The translations under genes were made by a program, and so were the position numbers. DNA of 57,722 nt from Eubacteriaceae bacterium. Lineage in GTDB: Bacteria > Bacillota > Clostridia > Lachnospirales > Lachnospiraceae. Positions 44,998 through 54,883 of the stretch are shown here, in pieces. The stretch covers positions 1 through 57,722 of the forward strand of contig CABIYF010000017.1 in the NCBI GenBank assembly GCA_902362875.1. Reading direction: 5' to 3'. The notes under the pieces were generated by a model. The model made no database searches. It saw only the letters and a program-made list of their open reading frames with translations, and was not told the DNA's origin. Positions within the stretch are counted from its first letter, which is position 1; the number at the start of each line of letters is the position of its first letter.

Positions 44998-46331
44998 AGG
45001 CAGCACTCACACCCCCATCCCTTTTGTACTACAAGTTTCTGCGTATCTTTTTCGTTGAGATACGCATCCATCATAAGTTCGGCTGTTCGTCTGATTCCGT
45101 CAAATCCATACAGACCTTCTCCCTGCACCAGATTGACAAAATGACGACTGTTGCTAAAATAAGCAGCTTTCTGCCCGATCGCAAGCACTTCCTCACTGCC
45201 GCCTCTTGGTAATACTCGCATCTTTACTTGAATCGTTGCGATCAGTTCAAGTTCTGGTGCATGTTTTTGAAGCCAGATAAAATCTTCTTTTTCTTCTGGA
45301 CTGATCGCATCCAGATACACTGCTTTTACACAAAATCCATGGGTGAGGAGCAGTTTGGCCAGCCCAAGTGGTCTTGGATGATATAAATAATCCAAAATGA
45401 TCGGCATATCTTTAATCAGATCTTTTGCTTTGGCAAGTGCTTCTTCACATGATTGTCTTTCTTGTTTTATTTCATCTTCTGTAAGTTCTGGTAAATCAAG
45501 GGCATTTGTAAGCTTCTTTAACTGCTCTTCTATCTCATCATAATCAAAACTTCCAGGAAGATACAAACATTCACGTCCAAGACGTCTTGCCTGTGCTTCC
45601 ATTCCGTATTTTCCTGCAGGATAACAGTTTATAAACAATTTGCCCTTACTCATTTCCTGCATATCCTGCCAGTTTTTACATTCAGGAAGTTCCAGTACTT
45701 TGTGATCGTATCGTTTTAATAGACGTTTGATATCACTGCTTTCATCCAGGGCAAAATCACTTCCTAATACAGATACCGTTTTATCATCTGGTTCGCACTC
45801 TGAAAGAGGATCATACATTGCTTTTCGAAGCTTCTGGTCTGGTGTTAATCCATGCTTTTGCATGATCGGGTCCATATAGCAGCGAATGAAACAGATATCA
45901 GGAAAACGTTTCTCTAATTCACTGTAAATATAGTCAAGATTACTTCCAACAAAATGATGCAGACAAACCGTAAAGAGTAAAACAGCTTTTGGATGATCAT
46001 CTCGTTTGTTTAATACATCTGTCACACCCTCGATGGTGATGTCTTCCAGATTCCCGTTTAAGATATTTTGTTCCTCTACGATTACAAAGGAAAAACGGTC
46101 TGCTGCATTCATTTCTGCCGCAGTGAGAACAACACCTCGCATACAGTTATCTGCACAGACATAAATCTGAATGGATTCTGGAACCTGCATTCCTGTATGT
46201 ACGATATTCCAGTTGCCGTGTACTGGAGAATTATATTCAAGTTCTGAAGCAAATGGAGCTGGAAATGATGCATCTTTTATTTTTACCACCGCATCTTTTG
46301 GATCAACGGTTTCTCCTACACGACGTAACAT
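44994..46331 (-). CDS. Nitrogenase component 1-like protein, larger subunit of module A
   Basis: The 445-residue product belongs to the nitrogenase component 1 superfamily. Cysteines at 59 and 63 (VCADNCMRG) and 123 (TVCLHHFVGS) fit the region of P-cluster ligands. C236 in INCYPAGKYG aligns by eye with the FeMo-cofactor cysteine of NifD (HCYRS region). The C-terminus is GCECCL, an unusual cysteine cluster that could carry a metal or persulfide. I chose the ATG at 46331, behind GGGGAGG and overlapping the stop of the NifH-like gene (TAATG). Confidence 0.82.
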   Translation of the reverse strand: MLRRVGETVDPKDAVVKIKDASFPAPFASELEYNSPVHGNWNIVHTGMQVPESIQIYVCADNCMRGVVLTAAEMNAADRFSFVIVEEQNILNGNLEDITIEGVTDVLNKRDDHPKAVLLFTVCLHHFVGSNLDYIYSELEKRFPDICFIRCYMDPIMQKHGLTPDQKLRKAMYDPLSECEPDDKTVSVLGSDFALDESSDIKRLLKRYDHKVLELPECKNWQDMQEMSKGKLFINCYPAGKYGMEAQARRLGRECLYLPGSFDYDEIEEQLKKLTNALDLPELTEDEIKQERQSCEEALAKAKDLIKDMPIILDYLYHPRPLGLAKLLLTHGFCVKAVYLDAISPEEKEDFIWLQKHAPELELIATIQVKMRVLPRGGSEEVLAIGQKAAYFSNSRHFVNLVQGEGLYGFDGIRRTAELMMDAYLNEKDTQKLVVQKGWGCECCL

Positions 46332-47092
46332 TATATTTCCTCCCCGCATATGCGATACATTTGCTTTGCGAGCACACGATATTCCTCTGCCATCTCACTT
46401 TCCGGATAACATTCCATCAGTGTTTTTTTCTGTTCCTCTGCTAAAATTACCTGATCGCTGTGTGATAATATTCCAATTACATCTGTGTGAAAATCGTCTG
46501 CTAATTCTTCCACTTTTTCTTCTTCCCTTGGAACATCTCTGCGATTTAAAATAAGACCGCCAAGTTCAGCATATCCACGATTTTTAAAATTATCCACTGC
46601 CATAGCTATATTTGCTGCTGCATGAATTGCCATATTTTCTCCCGATGTAATGATAAATACTTTATCTGCATAACCACCTCGCATCGGCATGGAAAATCCA
46701 CCGCATACGACATCTCCTAATACATCATATAAAACCACATCTGGCTTGTATACATCATATGCACCAAGCTCTTTTAACTTTTCAAGTGCTGTAATAATCC
46801 CACGTCCAGCACACCCAAGTCCCGGTGTCGGTCCGCCGGCTTCCACGCAGATGACACCGTTATAGCCAATGCGTATCATATCATCAAGTTTTAATGTCTG
46901 TTTTTTCTCATTATACAGATCAAGTACTGCTGGAACCGCTTCTCCATGACGGAGCAATATGGTAGAATCTGCCTTTGGATCACAACCGATCTGCATAACC
47001 TTAAGCCCCATCTCTGACAATGCTGCTGCCACATTTGAAACAGTCGTAGATTTTCCGATTCCACCTTTTCCGTATACTGCTATCCTGATCAC
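46331..47092 (-). CDS. NifH-like iron protein of module A
   Basis: NifH-type proteins are homodimeric ATPases that deliver electrons from a [4Fe-4S] cluster. The 253-residue protein has the P-loop GKGGIGKS (8-15), switch-type DPKADST, and both cluster cysteines: C94 (GLGCAGRG) and C130 (DVVCGGF). It is shorter than NifH (about 290). It starts with GTG after GGAGG, 16 bases downstream of hypE. Its gene order H-K-D equals that of module B. The partner is the component 1-like pair that follows. Confidence 0.9.
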   Translation of the reverse strand: MIRIAVYGKGGIGKSTTVSNVAAALSEMGLKVMQIGCDPKADSTILLRHGEAVPAVLDLYNEKKQTLKLDDMIRIGYNGVICVEAGGPTPGLGCAGRGIITALEKLKELGAYDVYKPDVVLYDVLGDVVCGGFSMPMRGGYADKVFIITSGENMAIHAAANIAMAVDNFKNRGYAELGGLILNRRDVPREEEKVEELADDFHTDVIGILSHSDQVILAEEQKKTLMECYPESEMAEEYRVLAKQMYRICGEEI

Positions 47093-47108
47093 TTATTTCT
47101 TCCTCCTA

Positions 47109-48116
47109 CTAACAGATTCTTGGTAAAAGCTCTCCTCCCGGCTGTGGAAGCAGTGCCTGTGTACCGATTTCTGTCTCCATGATAACTCTTCCAGCTTCTT
47201 CTTCAATGACTTCTCCGATGATCGCTGCGTTTGCTGAATATGGACATTGTTTCAATGTTTCTACGATCGCTTCTGCCTCATTTTTTGGTGCCATGATGAC
47301 AAGTCTTCCTTCACATGCCAGATATAAAGGCTCTAATCCAAGCATACCACAGACTCCTTTTACTTCTGGCTGTACTGGAACTGCTTCTGCATTCAGACGG
47401 ATACCAACATTGCTCTGACCTGCAATTTCATATAAAACAGTTCCTACACCACCTCTTGTAGCATCACGGATGACATGCAGATCGTGTGTTGTATCCATCA
47501 CTGCTTTTACCGTATTCCATAAAGGTGCACAGTCACTTGTTATATCCGCATCAATTCCAAAATCTTCTCTCTCTAACAGAATCGTACATCCGTGTCGTCC
47601 GATATCACCTGTCACAATAATAGCATCTCCTGGTTTTGCCAGTTCTCCACCAACTGTCACACCTTCTTCGATCTCACCCATTCCAGTTGTGGTGATAAAA
47701 ACTCCATCAACCTGTCCTTTTCCTGCAACTTTTGTATCTCCTGATACAATATGCACTCCAGCTTCTTTTGCTGTCTTTTCCATAGCAGATGCGATCTCTT
47801 CGAGTTTCTCCATTGGATATCCTTCCTCGATCACAAATGCACAAGTAAGATAAAGTGGTTTTGCTCCCATACAGGCAAGGTCATTTACGGTTCCACAGAT
47901 AGAAAGTTTCCCGATATTTCCTCCTGGGAAAAATGCTGGTGATACGATAAATCCATCGGTAGATACTGCCATTTTCCCTGCTGGTGGAACTAAGACTGCT
48001 GCATCATCTGCTGTCAGGTCATCATTTGCAAAATGTGCTTTAAATACTTCATCGATCAATTCAGATGTCTGTTTTCCACCGGCACCATGTGCCATTGTTA
48101 CTGTTTTATTTTCCAT
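47109..48116 (-). CDS. hypE: Hydrogenase maturation protein HypE
   Basis: HypE receives a carbamoyl group from HypF on its C-terminal cysteine and dehydrates it to a thiocyanate, the source of cyanide for the Fe(CN)2CO unit. The 335-residue product starts MENKTVTMAHGAGGK and ends PRIC, which includes the essential terminal cysteine. The AIR-synthase-type ATP site with DDAAVL and GDTKVAGKG is present. I chose the ATG at 48116, with GAAGGA upstream; a longer open frame to 48362 lies within hypD and is unlikely. Confidence 0.95.
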   Translation of the reverse strand: MENKTVTMAHGAGGKQTSELIDEVFKAHFANDDLTADDAAVLVPPAGKMAVSTDGFIVSPAFFPGGNIGKLSICGTVNDLACMGAKPLYLTCAFVIEEGYPMEKLEEIASAMEKTAKEAGVHIVSGDTKVAGKGQVDGVFITTTGMGEIEEGVTVGGELAKPGDAIIVTGDIGRHGCTILLEREDFGIDADITSDCAPLWNTVKAVMDTTHDLHVIRDATRGGVGTVLYEIAGQSNVGIRLNAEAVPVQPEVKGVCGMLGLEPLYLACEGRLVIMAPKNEAEAIVETLKQCPYSANAAIIGEVIEEEAGRVIMETEIGTQALLPQPGGELLPRIC

Positions 48117-48165
48117 GTTGTTTTTTCCTTCTTTCCTAAATAAACACTGGTAATTCTTCGTACAA

Positions 48166-49194
48166 TTATGAGTACTGATAGTATGCAGAGCAGGCTCCCT
48201 CACCGGATACCATACAGGCTCCGACTGGATGCTGTGGTGTACAGCCTTTTCCAAATACTTTACAATCGGATGGTTTGCATTTTCCCTGAAGTACATCCCC
48301 ACAACGACATGCCGGGTTTGGTTTTCCTTCGATCTTTGGCATCTGGTATTTGATCCTTGCATCGAAATCCTGCCATTCTTTTCTTAATTTCATTCCGGAT
48401 CCTTCGATAACGCCAAGACCTCTCCATTCGCAGTCGCATGCTTCCATCATCTCATCGACAAGTAACTGTGCTTCCTTACTTCCATCCTGTGTTACCACAC
48501 GCGGATAGCAGTTTACAAAAAATGGTTTTCCTTCCTGAAATTTTGCTAATGAAACCGCCAGTGCTGTTAACAATTCTTTTGCTGTAAATCCAGCCACAAC
48601 ACCGCTGATTCCCTCTTTTGTCAAATCTTCACACAAACGTGTTCCTGTGATGGCATTGACATGTCCCGGATATAAAAATACATCTGCACTGTTTTTTAAT
48701 TTCTCATAAGCCTGAGGCATCGTTTTGTTTGCAACTAAGATCGAATAATTACCCAGATGATCTTCTTTGGCTGCTTTTACAGAAAGACATCCTGCAGGTG
48801 TTGTTGTCTCAAATCCAACAGATAAAAATGTTACCTGCTCATCTTTATGCTCTTTTGCATATTTTTCTGCATCTGCCGGAGAATATACGACATGAATCTT
48901 CGCTCCTTGTTCTCTGGCTCCTGCAAGGCTCATCTTCGTTCCAGGCACTCGCACCAGATCCCCAAATGTACAGATCGTCACATCCTTTTCCAAGGCAAGG
49001 TAGATTGCCTCATCGATAAAACTAACCGGTGTGACACAGACTGGACAGCCCGGCCCTGAGATTAGTTCTACCTGCTTTGGCAGAAGTTTACGGATTCCCA
49101 GCCGGAAAATCTCGTGTGTATGTGTTCCACACACTTCCATGATCCGCACTTTCGGACCATCATAAGTTTCAATGATCTCTCTGGCTGTTTTCAT
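48166..49194 (-). CDS. hypD: Hydrogenase maturation protein HypD
   Basis: HypD carries a [4Fe-4S] cluster and, with HypC, is the scaffold where Fe(CN)2CO is built. The 342-residue product has MEVCGTHTHEI, SGPGCPVCVTP, FETTTPAG, PGHVNAITG and the C-terminal cysteine-rich CRCGDVL, DCKVFGKGCTP and GACMVSGEGACSAYY. All key cysteines appear present. The ATG overlaps the hypC stop (TAATG). Confidence 0.96.
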   Translation of the reverse strand: MKTAREIIETYDGPKVRIMEVCGTHTHEIFRLGIRKLLPKQVELISGPGCPVCVTPVSFIDEAIYLALEKDVTICTFGDLVRVPGTKMSLAGAREQGAKIHVVYSPADAEKYAKEHKDEQVTFLSVGFETTTPAGCLSVKAAKEDHLGNYSILVANKTMPQAYEKLKNSADVFLYPGHVNAITGTRLCEDLTKEGISGVVAGFTAKELLTALAVSLAKFQEGKPFFVNCYPRVVTQDGSKEAQLLVDEMMEACDCEWRGLGVIEGSGMKLRKEWQDFDARIKYQMPKIEGKPNPACRCGDVLQGKCKPSDCKVFGKGCTPQHPVGACMVSGEGACSAYYQYS

Positions 49195-49403
49195 TATAAA
49201 AATTCCTCCATTAACTGCTCTGTCTCATTATCATCTTCATCGGTGATCTTTGCAATTGCTACACCGGCATGAACCATAACATAATCTCCTGGCTCTAAAT
49301 CATCTAGTAACTGAGCTGAAATCTCTCTCTTAGCACCATCTGCATCGATCACTGCTGTTCCATTATTAATTTTTACTACTTTCGCTGATAAACCTACACA
49401 CAT
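49194..49403 (-). CDS. hypC: Hydrogenase maturation chaperone HypC
   Basis: HypC is the small chaperone that binds HypD and passes the Fe(CN)2CO unit to the target. The 69-residue protein begins MCVG with the essential Cys2; the usual proline of the MCxxxP motif is absent (MCVGLS). The OB-like core with GDYVMVHAGVAIAKI is typical. It lies 12 bases after hypF and overlaps hypD. Confidence 0.93.
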   Translation of the reverse strand: MCVGLSAKVVKINNGTAVIDADGAKREISAQLLDDLEPGDYVMVHAGVAIAKITDEDDNETEQLMEEFL

Positions 49404-49415
49404 TTTTATATCCTC

Positions 49416-51743
49416 CTATTGATTCTGTAACTGGTACATTCCATATGCCGCCTGTCCGATCGCAATTCCTCCATCATTCGGTGGAATCATACGATGGCGC
49501 AGTACCGTAAATCCTTCCTGTACAAGTCGTTCTTCTGTGAAACGCAGCAATAAACGGTTCTGGAATACTCCACCACTTAAGGCTGCTTTATTTCTGCCGC
49601 TTTTTTCTCTTGCTTTTATGCAAGCAGCTGTAATCTGTTCGGCTAATATCTGATGAAACAGATATGCAAGTTTGTTACTGTCTTCTCCCTGCAGTTTCGC
49701 TTCTACAATCTTTTCCACAAGCATCTGTGTATTTAAGATCAAGCGTTCTTCTGTCTCATTTACTAATCTATCTGTTAATTTATTTTGTTCCTGTAAAGTG
49801 TTTCGCTGTTGTTCGTATGCTTCTGCAGCAAATTGTAACGCTGTCGATGCTTCGCCTTCAAATCCTGACTGACGTCTGATCCCAAGGATCGCACTAACTG
49901 CATCAAACAGTCTTCCAACACTTGTCGATGTAACCGCATTGATCTTACGGTCTGCCATGGTAAACTGGACTTTACTTTCCTGTTCGCTGCAAAGTCCAAG
50001 CTTTTCTATGATCTCCCATGCTTTTTGACGGTCCTTTGTATATCCATAGATCATAGATACGGCGATACGCCAGCCTTCTTTTGCAGAAGCATCTCCACCA
50101 ATCTGTAAAAATGGGGTAATACTTCCAAATCTTTCAAAGCCTTCATAATCTGCCAGCAGGATTTCTCCACCCCAGATCGTGCCATCCGTTCCATATCCTG
50201 TTCCATCAAAAGAGACTCCAATGACTGGATCTTCACAATCATTTTCTGTCATGCAGGATAAAATATGTGCATAATGATGCTGCACCTGAATGATCGGATG
50301 TCCAAGTTCTTTGGCTACCACCGTAGAATTGTATTTTGGATGCAGATCACAGACCACAACCTGTGGCTCTACTTCAAGCAATGTCTGAAAACGATGGATT
50401 GTCTCCTGCAATGCCTTTACGGTTCTTAAATCTTCCAGATCTCCTACATATGGGGACTGATAAAATCTGCTGTCCACACCGATACAAAAGGTATTCTTTA
50501 ATTCACCACCAACAGCCAGCACCTGTCCTTTCCAATCGGTTGATGTCATAAATGGCAGTGGTGCATAACCTCTGGAACGACGGATCATATATGGTTCATT
50601 TTTATAAAAATCCATCACCGTGTCATCCGAACGGATCCTAATCTTTCGGTTATGAGATAACATCGCATCACACAAATGTGATAATTCGGAAAGTGCTTCT
50701 TCATCTTCACGACAGATTGGCGCGCCAGAAGTATTTCCGCTGGTCATCACCAGAAATTCCGGCATTTTGATTCCGTCATCATATTGAAAGATCAATAACT
50801 GTACCGGTGCATATGGAAGCATCACACCAACCTTTGGATTCCCTGGTGCTACAGAAGGCGCTAATTTTCCATTCCCTTCTTTATCTAATAACAAGATTGG
50901 TTTTTGATGACCTGTAAGAATTGCTTCCTGTTCTTTTGTCACAAGACATTCCTGTTTCACAACCGTTTCATCTTTTGCCATCACTGCAAAAGGCTTGGCC
51001 GGACGTTTCTTTAGGATTCTCAGCCGTTTGACTGCTTCCTCATTTGTCGCATCACAGCACAGATGAAAACCTCCGATTCCTTTGATCGCTACAATCTTTC
51101 CTTCACTGATCAACTTTCTTGTATATGTAATTGCCTCACGTCCATGCTCTTTCCTGCCAATTAAATAGACTTCCGGTCCACATTCATTGCAGCATACTGG
51201 CTGTGCATCAAAACGTCTGGATTTCTCATCTGTATATTCCTTTGCACAGTTTGGGCACATCGGAAATTCTTTCATACTTGTACGTTCCCTGTCATATGGC
51301 AGTGCATCCAGAATCGTAAGTCTTGGACCGCAGCAGGTACAATTGATAAATGGATGCAAGTAACGTCTGTCTTTTGGATCAAACAGTTCTTTTTTACATT
51401 CATCACAGATTGCGATATCTGGGGAAACAAAGATTTCTCCTTTTGTTTTTTCACTCTCAATGATATCGAACGTTTCAAAATGCAGTTCGTTCTCTGCTGT
51501 AATATCTTCTATATTTATTTTTAAAATCGCTGCTCGTTTTGGTGGATTTTCTTTTAATTCATTTAAAAATCCTTCGATCTTTTCTTTTTCACCCTGCGCA
51601 TAAATTTCCACATATGGTCCCTTATTACAGACAGTTCCATAAATTCCATGTGCTGTCGCATGACGGCTTACCGTTGGTCTGAATCCAACGCCCTGAACGA
51701 TACCATATACACGAATGCGCCATGTCATTTCCTTCTTATACAC
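49416..51743 (-). CDS. hypF: Carbamoyltransferase HypF
   Basis: HypF makes carbamoyl-adenylate from carbamoyl phosphate and transfers it to HypE. In order it has an acylphosphatase domain (RVYGIVQGVGFRPTV), two zinc-finger blocks (CDECKKELF, CTCCGP; CPNCAKEY, CCNECGP), a YrdC-like domain (VAIKGIGGFHLCCDA) and a Kae1-like domain (HHYAHILSCM, DGTGYGTDGTIWGGE, LSGGVFQN). The start is probably GTG at 51743, which has GGGAG upstream; ATG at 51728 is an alternative. It begins 22 bases after the module B gene. Confidence 0.95.
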   Translation of the reverse strand: MYKKEMTWRIRVYGIVQGVGFRPTVSRHATAHGIYGTVCNKGPYVEIYAQGEKEKIEGFLNELKENPPKRAAILKINIEDITAENELHFETFDIIESEKTKGEIFVSPDIAICDECKKELFDPKDRRYLHPFINCTCCGPRLTILDALPYDRERTSMKEFPMCPNCAKEYTDEKSRRFDAQPVCCNECGPEVYLIGRKEHGREAITYTRKLISEGKIVAIKGIGGFHLCCDATNEEAVKRLRILKKRPAKPFAVMAKDETVVKQECLVTKEQEAILTGHQKPILLLDKEGNGKLAPSVAPGNPKVGVMLPYAPVQLLIFQYDDGIKMPEFLVMTSGNTSGAPICREDEEALSELSHLCDAMLSHNRKIRIRSDDTVMDFYKNEPYMIRRSRGYAPLPFMTSTDWKGQVLAVGGELKNTFCIGVDSRFYQSPYVGDLEDLRTVKALQETIHRFQTLLEVEPQVVVCDLHPKYNSTVVAKELGHPIIQVQHHYAHILSCMTENDCEDPVIGVSFDGTGYGTDGTIWGGEILLADYEGFERFGSITPFLQIGGDASAKEGWRIAVSMIYGYTKDRQKAWEIIEKLGLCSEQESKVQFTMADRKINAVTSTSVGRLFDAVSAILGIRRQSGFEGEASTALQFAAEAYEQQRNTLQEQNKLTDRLVNETEERLILNTQMLVEKIVEAKLQGEDSNKLAYLFHQILAEQITAACIKAREKSGRNKAALSGGVFQNRLLLRFTEERLVQEGFTVLRHRMIPPNDGGIAIGQAAYGMYQLQNQ

Positions 51744-51765
51744 TCTTTTCTCCCATCGTATGGTC

Positions 51766-52824
51766 TTAATCTTGTGATTTCTTTTCCTCTGCCAAATGCC
51801 CTGATACTGCAAAATGTATCGTATCTACAAAAGTTCCCTCAAACTTTGGTGTCATGCGTTTCATGCATGGATCTGCATAAATCACGTCATATTCTTCCTT
51901 CTCCACGAGGCTGATATAATCATCCTCATCACGCAAATGCAGATCTGTATCTTGGCGAAGTTCTGGTTTCATCATAAACCAGCTTGCGACTGTGATCTGT
52001 GCATCTGGTGCTTCTTTTAATATCTCTTCACGAATTGCAGAACCGATCACCTGCTGTTGTACGATCAGTACCTTTTTCCCATGATGATCCATATCACAAA
52101 CCAGTTCATCGACTAATGGATACCCTAACTCATATGGTGTTCCATAGGTTCGTTCCAGATACTGGGCTGCTTTTATAGCAGCTGGCGATACAACAATATT
52201 TTTTTCTACATTCGAAACTGCTTTTACATCATCAAGTCCATTTCCCATTCCGTAACAGACTGCTGTTTTTCCTTCTTTTGAAAAACGCTCTCGGATGCGG
52301 TCTGCTGCATGCAGATCACTGACATCCTGTGGGGTCATTCCAAGAATACCGATCCGCTTCTCAATAACTTCTTGTTTTTCACCTGCAAATGTAAGGAATA
52401 ACTCCATCCATGCTTTTTCTTCGCCCTCATCATACAAAGCCATTCCATCCGTATCGACAGTCAGGATTGGAAGATCTACCTTTTTCTCTGTCATACGTTT
52501 TAGTGCGTGATAATCTGTTCCGATCACGGCCGGAACTGGTGTTCCAATGATCGCTGCAAACTTGGCATCTAATTTTGTCACTGCGTCCGCAAGTTTCGCT
52601 ACCAGCTTATCATCACGTCCAAGGATTGCATCCATATCACGAAGTCCTGCACTAAATAATGCACTTTTACTTTCAAACCATCGTGGTTCATCAAATCCAC
52701 AGATATTTCCCGTACATCCGCCGGCATCACAAATGGCAATGATTCCGCCAAATTCATATAATACAGACACCGCACCTGACTGGTCTGGTGCAAATGGTGT
52801 CAGATATTTTCTTAGTCCTCTCAT
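51766..52824 (-). CDS. Nitrogenase component 1-like protein, smaller subunit of module B
   Basis: The 352-residue product is similar along its length to the smaller subunit of module A: AVSVLYEFGG corresponds to CSALYELGG, and FDEPRWF to HDELRWY. Cysteines lie at 32, 37 and 42 (CDAGGCTGNICG), one or two more than in module A. The second NifD cluster cysteine position is threonine (T95 in GTPVPAVIGTD). It starts one base after the stop of its partner. Its function is unknown beyond the superfamily. Confidence 0.82.
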   Translation of the reverse strand: MRGLRKYLTPFAPDQSGAVSVLYEFGGIIAICDAGGCTGNICGFDEPRWFESKSALFSAGLRDMDAILGRDDKLVAKLADAVTKLDAKFAAIIGTPVPAVIGTDYHALKRMTEKKVDLPILTVDTDGMALYDEGEEKAWMELFLTFAGEKQEVIEKRIGILGMTPQDVSDLHAADRIRERFSKEGKTAVCYGMGNGLDDVKAVSNVEKNIVVSPAAIKAAQYLERTYGTPYELGYPLVDELVCDMDHHGKKVLIVQQQVIGSAIREEILKEAPDAQITVASWFMMKPELRQDTDLHLRDEDDYISLVEKEEYDVIYADPCMKRMTPKFEGTFVDTIHFAVSGHLAEEKKSQD

Positions 52825-52825
52825 G

Positions 52826-54106
52826 TTACACCTCCATCAATGCTTCAAACAGTCTGCGTACACCAGCATAACCAAATGGCTGCCGTTCTTCGTTCCAGAG
52901 CACATTTGGACATTCTTTATGATAATACCCGGCATCTTTCCCTATCGTCATATTAACACCAGACTCTGTTCCATCATAATAAAGCATCGTTGGTTCCAGA
53001 TTTGAAAAGACTTTCGTTTCTGGACTGATCTGTGCTAACTGTTTTACATAGATAAAGTTTTCCCCAGATAAAGTTCCATAAATCTCTGGCACACGAAATC
53101 CGTAACGCACCAATGCAAGTGCTAACTCAAACGGATCTCCATTCATCCATTCTCCAACCGCAAATGATGCATCTTTATGTGTTTCTTTAAATCTTGCTAC
53201 TGCATCTTCGGCCTCTTTTCGTTGTTTTTCATCGTCAAACTCGATACCTAATGCAGCTCCAAACGCTCGATACTGACTGGCAATCTTATCGATCTGATAT
53301 AGTCTTCGAAGCTCAATATATGGGATTTTCAAACGATCATGAAAATCTTCTGCTGCAAAACGTGCTTCCGGATGTAATACCAGATTAAAATTTGCCTCTG
53401 CCATTGTCTGATATTCTTCATAATCTTTACATCTGGAAATCTCATGGATTGTTTTTACCCCTGCCCCATGAAGCAGATCATACAGTTCGCAGTCATCGAT
53501 GATCGGTGAAAAATAACCAAGTAAATTTACCACATTCCCTTTTTTCTTCTTTGGTTCTAACAGTGAATAGATAGACTGACGAACATGCACCATCGGCGGC
53601 TTTCTTCCTTCTCTGGTCAATGCATACATATAACATGGCTTGACTGGAATTTGTGCATATTCCTCTGCCTTACGACAGACACGTTCCATATCGGTTCCAA
53701 GCAGTGCATCCACACATGTAATACATATCATCACAACGGATGGCTTTTTCTCCAGTCCTTCGCAGATTTCCGCAACTGCTTTCGGAATCTTTTTTAAATG
53801 TCTTCCTGTTACAATATCTGTCTCATCCATCAACAGATAATAAAAGCGGTCATGGTAAGCACGCATGGAACTAAGCACTGATGTATTACGTCCGCAGCAT
53901 CCTGGAGATACGATCAGCATAATCGAATCCGGAACCGCAAGTCCCGCACGTTTGACACCAAATCCTTCTGCTCCCGGAGAATTAAATGCCAGTGTTGCAG
54001 GAGAACTATAGATTAAATGTGTATGGGAGATTAGCTGGTCAGGAATCTGATCTTTTCCTAATGTATTCAGCTCATCCACCGTACAAAAATATGCTTCCTG
54101 TCTCAT
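52826..54106 (-). CDS. Nitrogenase component 1-like protein, larger subunit of module B
   Basis: The 426-residue product shows cluster-type cysteines at 70 and 71 (SPGCCGRN) and at 128 and 131 ([12 protein letters not shown]), corresponding to P-cluster ligand regions. Where NifD has the FeMo-cofactor cysteine it has histidine (H245 in [10 protein letters not shown]), unlike the module A partner. I chose ATG at 54106, with GAGGAAAAAG before it; it overlaps the upstream NifH-like stop as ATGA. Confidence 0.82.
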   Translation of the reverse strand: MRQEAYFCTVDELNTLGKDQIPDQLISHTHLIYSSPATLAFNSPGAEGFGVKRAGLAVPDSIMLIVSPGCCGRNTSVLSSMRAYHDRFYYLLMDETDIVTGRHLKKIPKAVAEICEGLEKKPSVVMICITCVDALLGTDMERVCRKAEEYAQIPVKPCYMYALTREGRKPPMVHVRQSIYSLLEPKKKKGNVVNLLGYFSPIIDDCELYDLLHGAGVKTIHEISRCKDYEEYQTMAEANFNLVLHPEARFAAEDFHDRLKIPYIELRRLYQIDKIASQYRAFGAALGIEFDDEKQRKEAEDAVARFKETHKDASFAVGEWMNGDPFELALALVRYGFRVPEIYGTLSGENFIYVKQLAQISPETKVFSNLEPTMLYYDGTESGVNMTIGKDAGYYHKECPNVLWNEERQPFGYAGVRRLFEALMEV

Positions 54107-54864
54107 TCTTTTTCCTCTTCTTTCCATAATAATTCGGCAAGATCAAAGAAACATTTGCTGATCTCAGACGTTTTGTCACCTTCGATCACTGTCTTTCCCT
54201 GCTCTTCCCAATGGATGATGTCATCACTTCTCATGACTTCACCTACGATCGGCACCCCGATCTTATCTGAAAATGCCTGTACTTTTTCTTTCTCATTTTC
54301 TACATTTCTGTGATTTAACACGATACCAAATACTTTGGCATAACTGCGGTCTTCAAAGTTTCGAACTGCACTGGAAATATTATTTGCAGCATATAATGCC
54401 ATCTTCTCTCCAGATGTAACGATCAAAACTTTATCCGCATATCCTTCACGGATCGGTGCTGCAAACCCTCCACATACGACATCCCCTAATACATCATATA
54501 AAACTACATCGGGCTTATAGTTTTCAAATAATTCCATGTCCTTAAGCAGCTGGAAAGTAGCAATAATCCCACGACCCGCACATCCAAGCCCCGGTGTCGG
54601 TCCACCTGTTTCAATACAGAGAATTCCTCCATATCCTACCTTTGAAATCTGTGCAAGTTCATCTGGTTCTTCATCTTCTTCTCTCATAAAGTTCATAACT
54701 GGACGAAGCGGCTCTCCTCCAAGTAAATTGATCGTAGAATCGGCTTTCGGATCACAGCCGATCTGAATGACACGCTTTCCCATACTGGCAAAAGCTGCCG
54801 CAAGATTAGAAGTCACTGTTGACTTTCCAATACCACCCTTTCCATAGATTGCTACTTTTAACAT
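54103..54864 (-). CDS. NifH-like iron protein of module B
   Basis: The 253-residue protein has the P-loop GKGGIGKS (8-15), DPKADST and both [4Fe-4S] cysteines: C95 (GLGCAGRG) and C131 (DVVCGGF). It is the first gene of the operon. I chose ATG at 54864, with GGGAGG upstream; an open frame extending to 54903 runs into the leader hairpin. It is clearly a paralogue of the NifH-like gene at 46331-47092. Confidence 0.9.
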   Translation of the reverse strand: MLKVAIYGKGGIGKSTVTSNLAAAFASMGKRVIQIGCDPKADSTINLLGGEPLRPVMNFMREEDEEPDELAQISKVGYGGILCIETGGPTPGLGCAGRGIIATFQLLKDMELFENYKPDVVLYDVLGDVVCGGFAAPIREGYADKVLIVTSGEKMALYAANNISSAVRNFEDRSYAKVFGIVLNHRNVENEKEKVQAFSDKIGVPIVGEVMRSDDIIHWEEQGKTVIEGDKTSEISKCFFDLAELLWKEEEKE

Positions 54865-54883
54865 GTTGTCCTCCCTGTAAAGT

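Noticed and set aside
48117..48362. 82-residue N-terminal extension of HypE
   Set aside because: The extension lies within hypD in another frame, has no relation to HypE and lacks a ribosome binding site; the start at 48116 matches the family.
43888..54864. Canonical nitrogen fixation operon
   Set aside because: There is no nifB, nifE/nifN set, nifU/nifS or molybdenum genes in view. The component 1-like proteins are shorter, and the smaller subunits lack one region of cluster cysteines. Nitrogen fixation is not supported.
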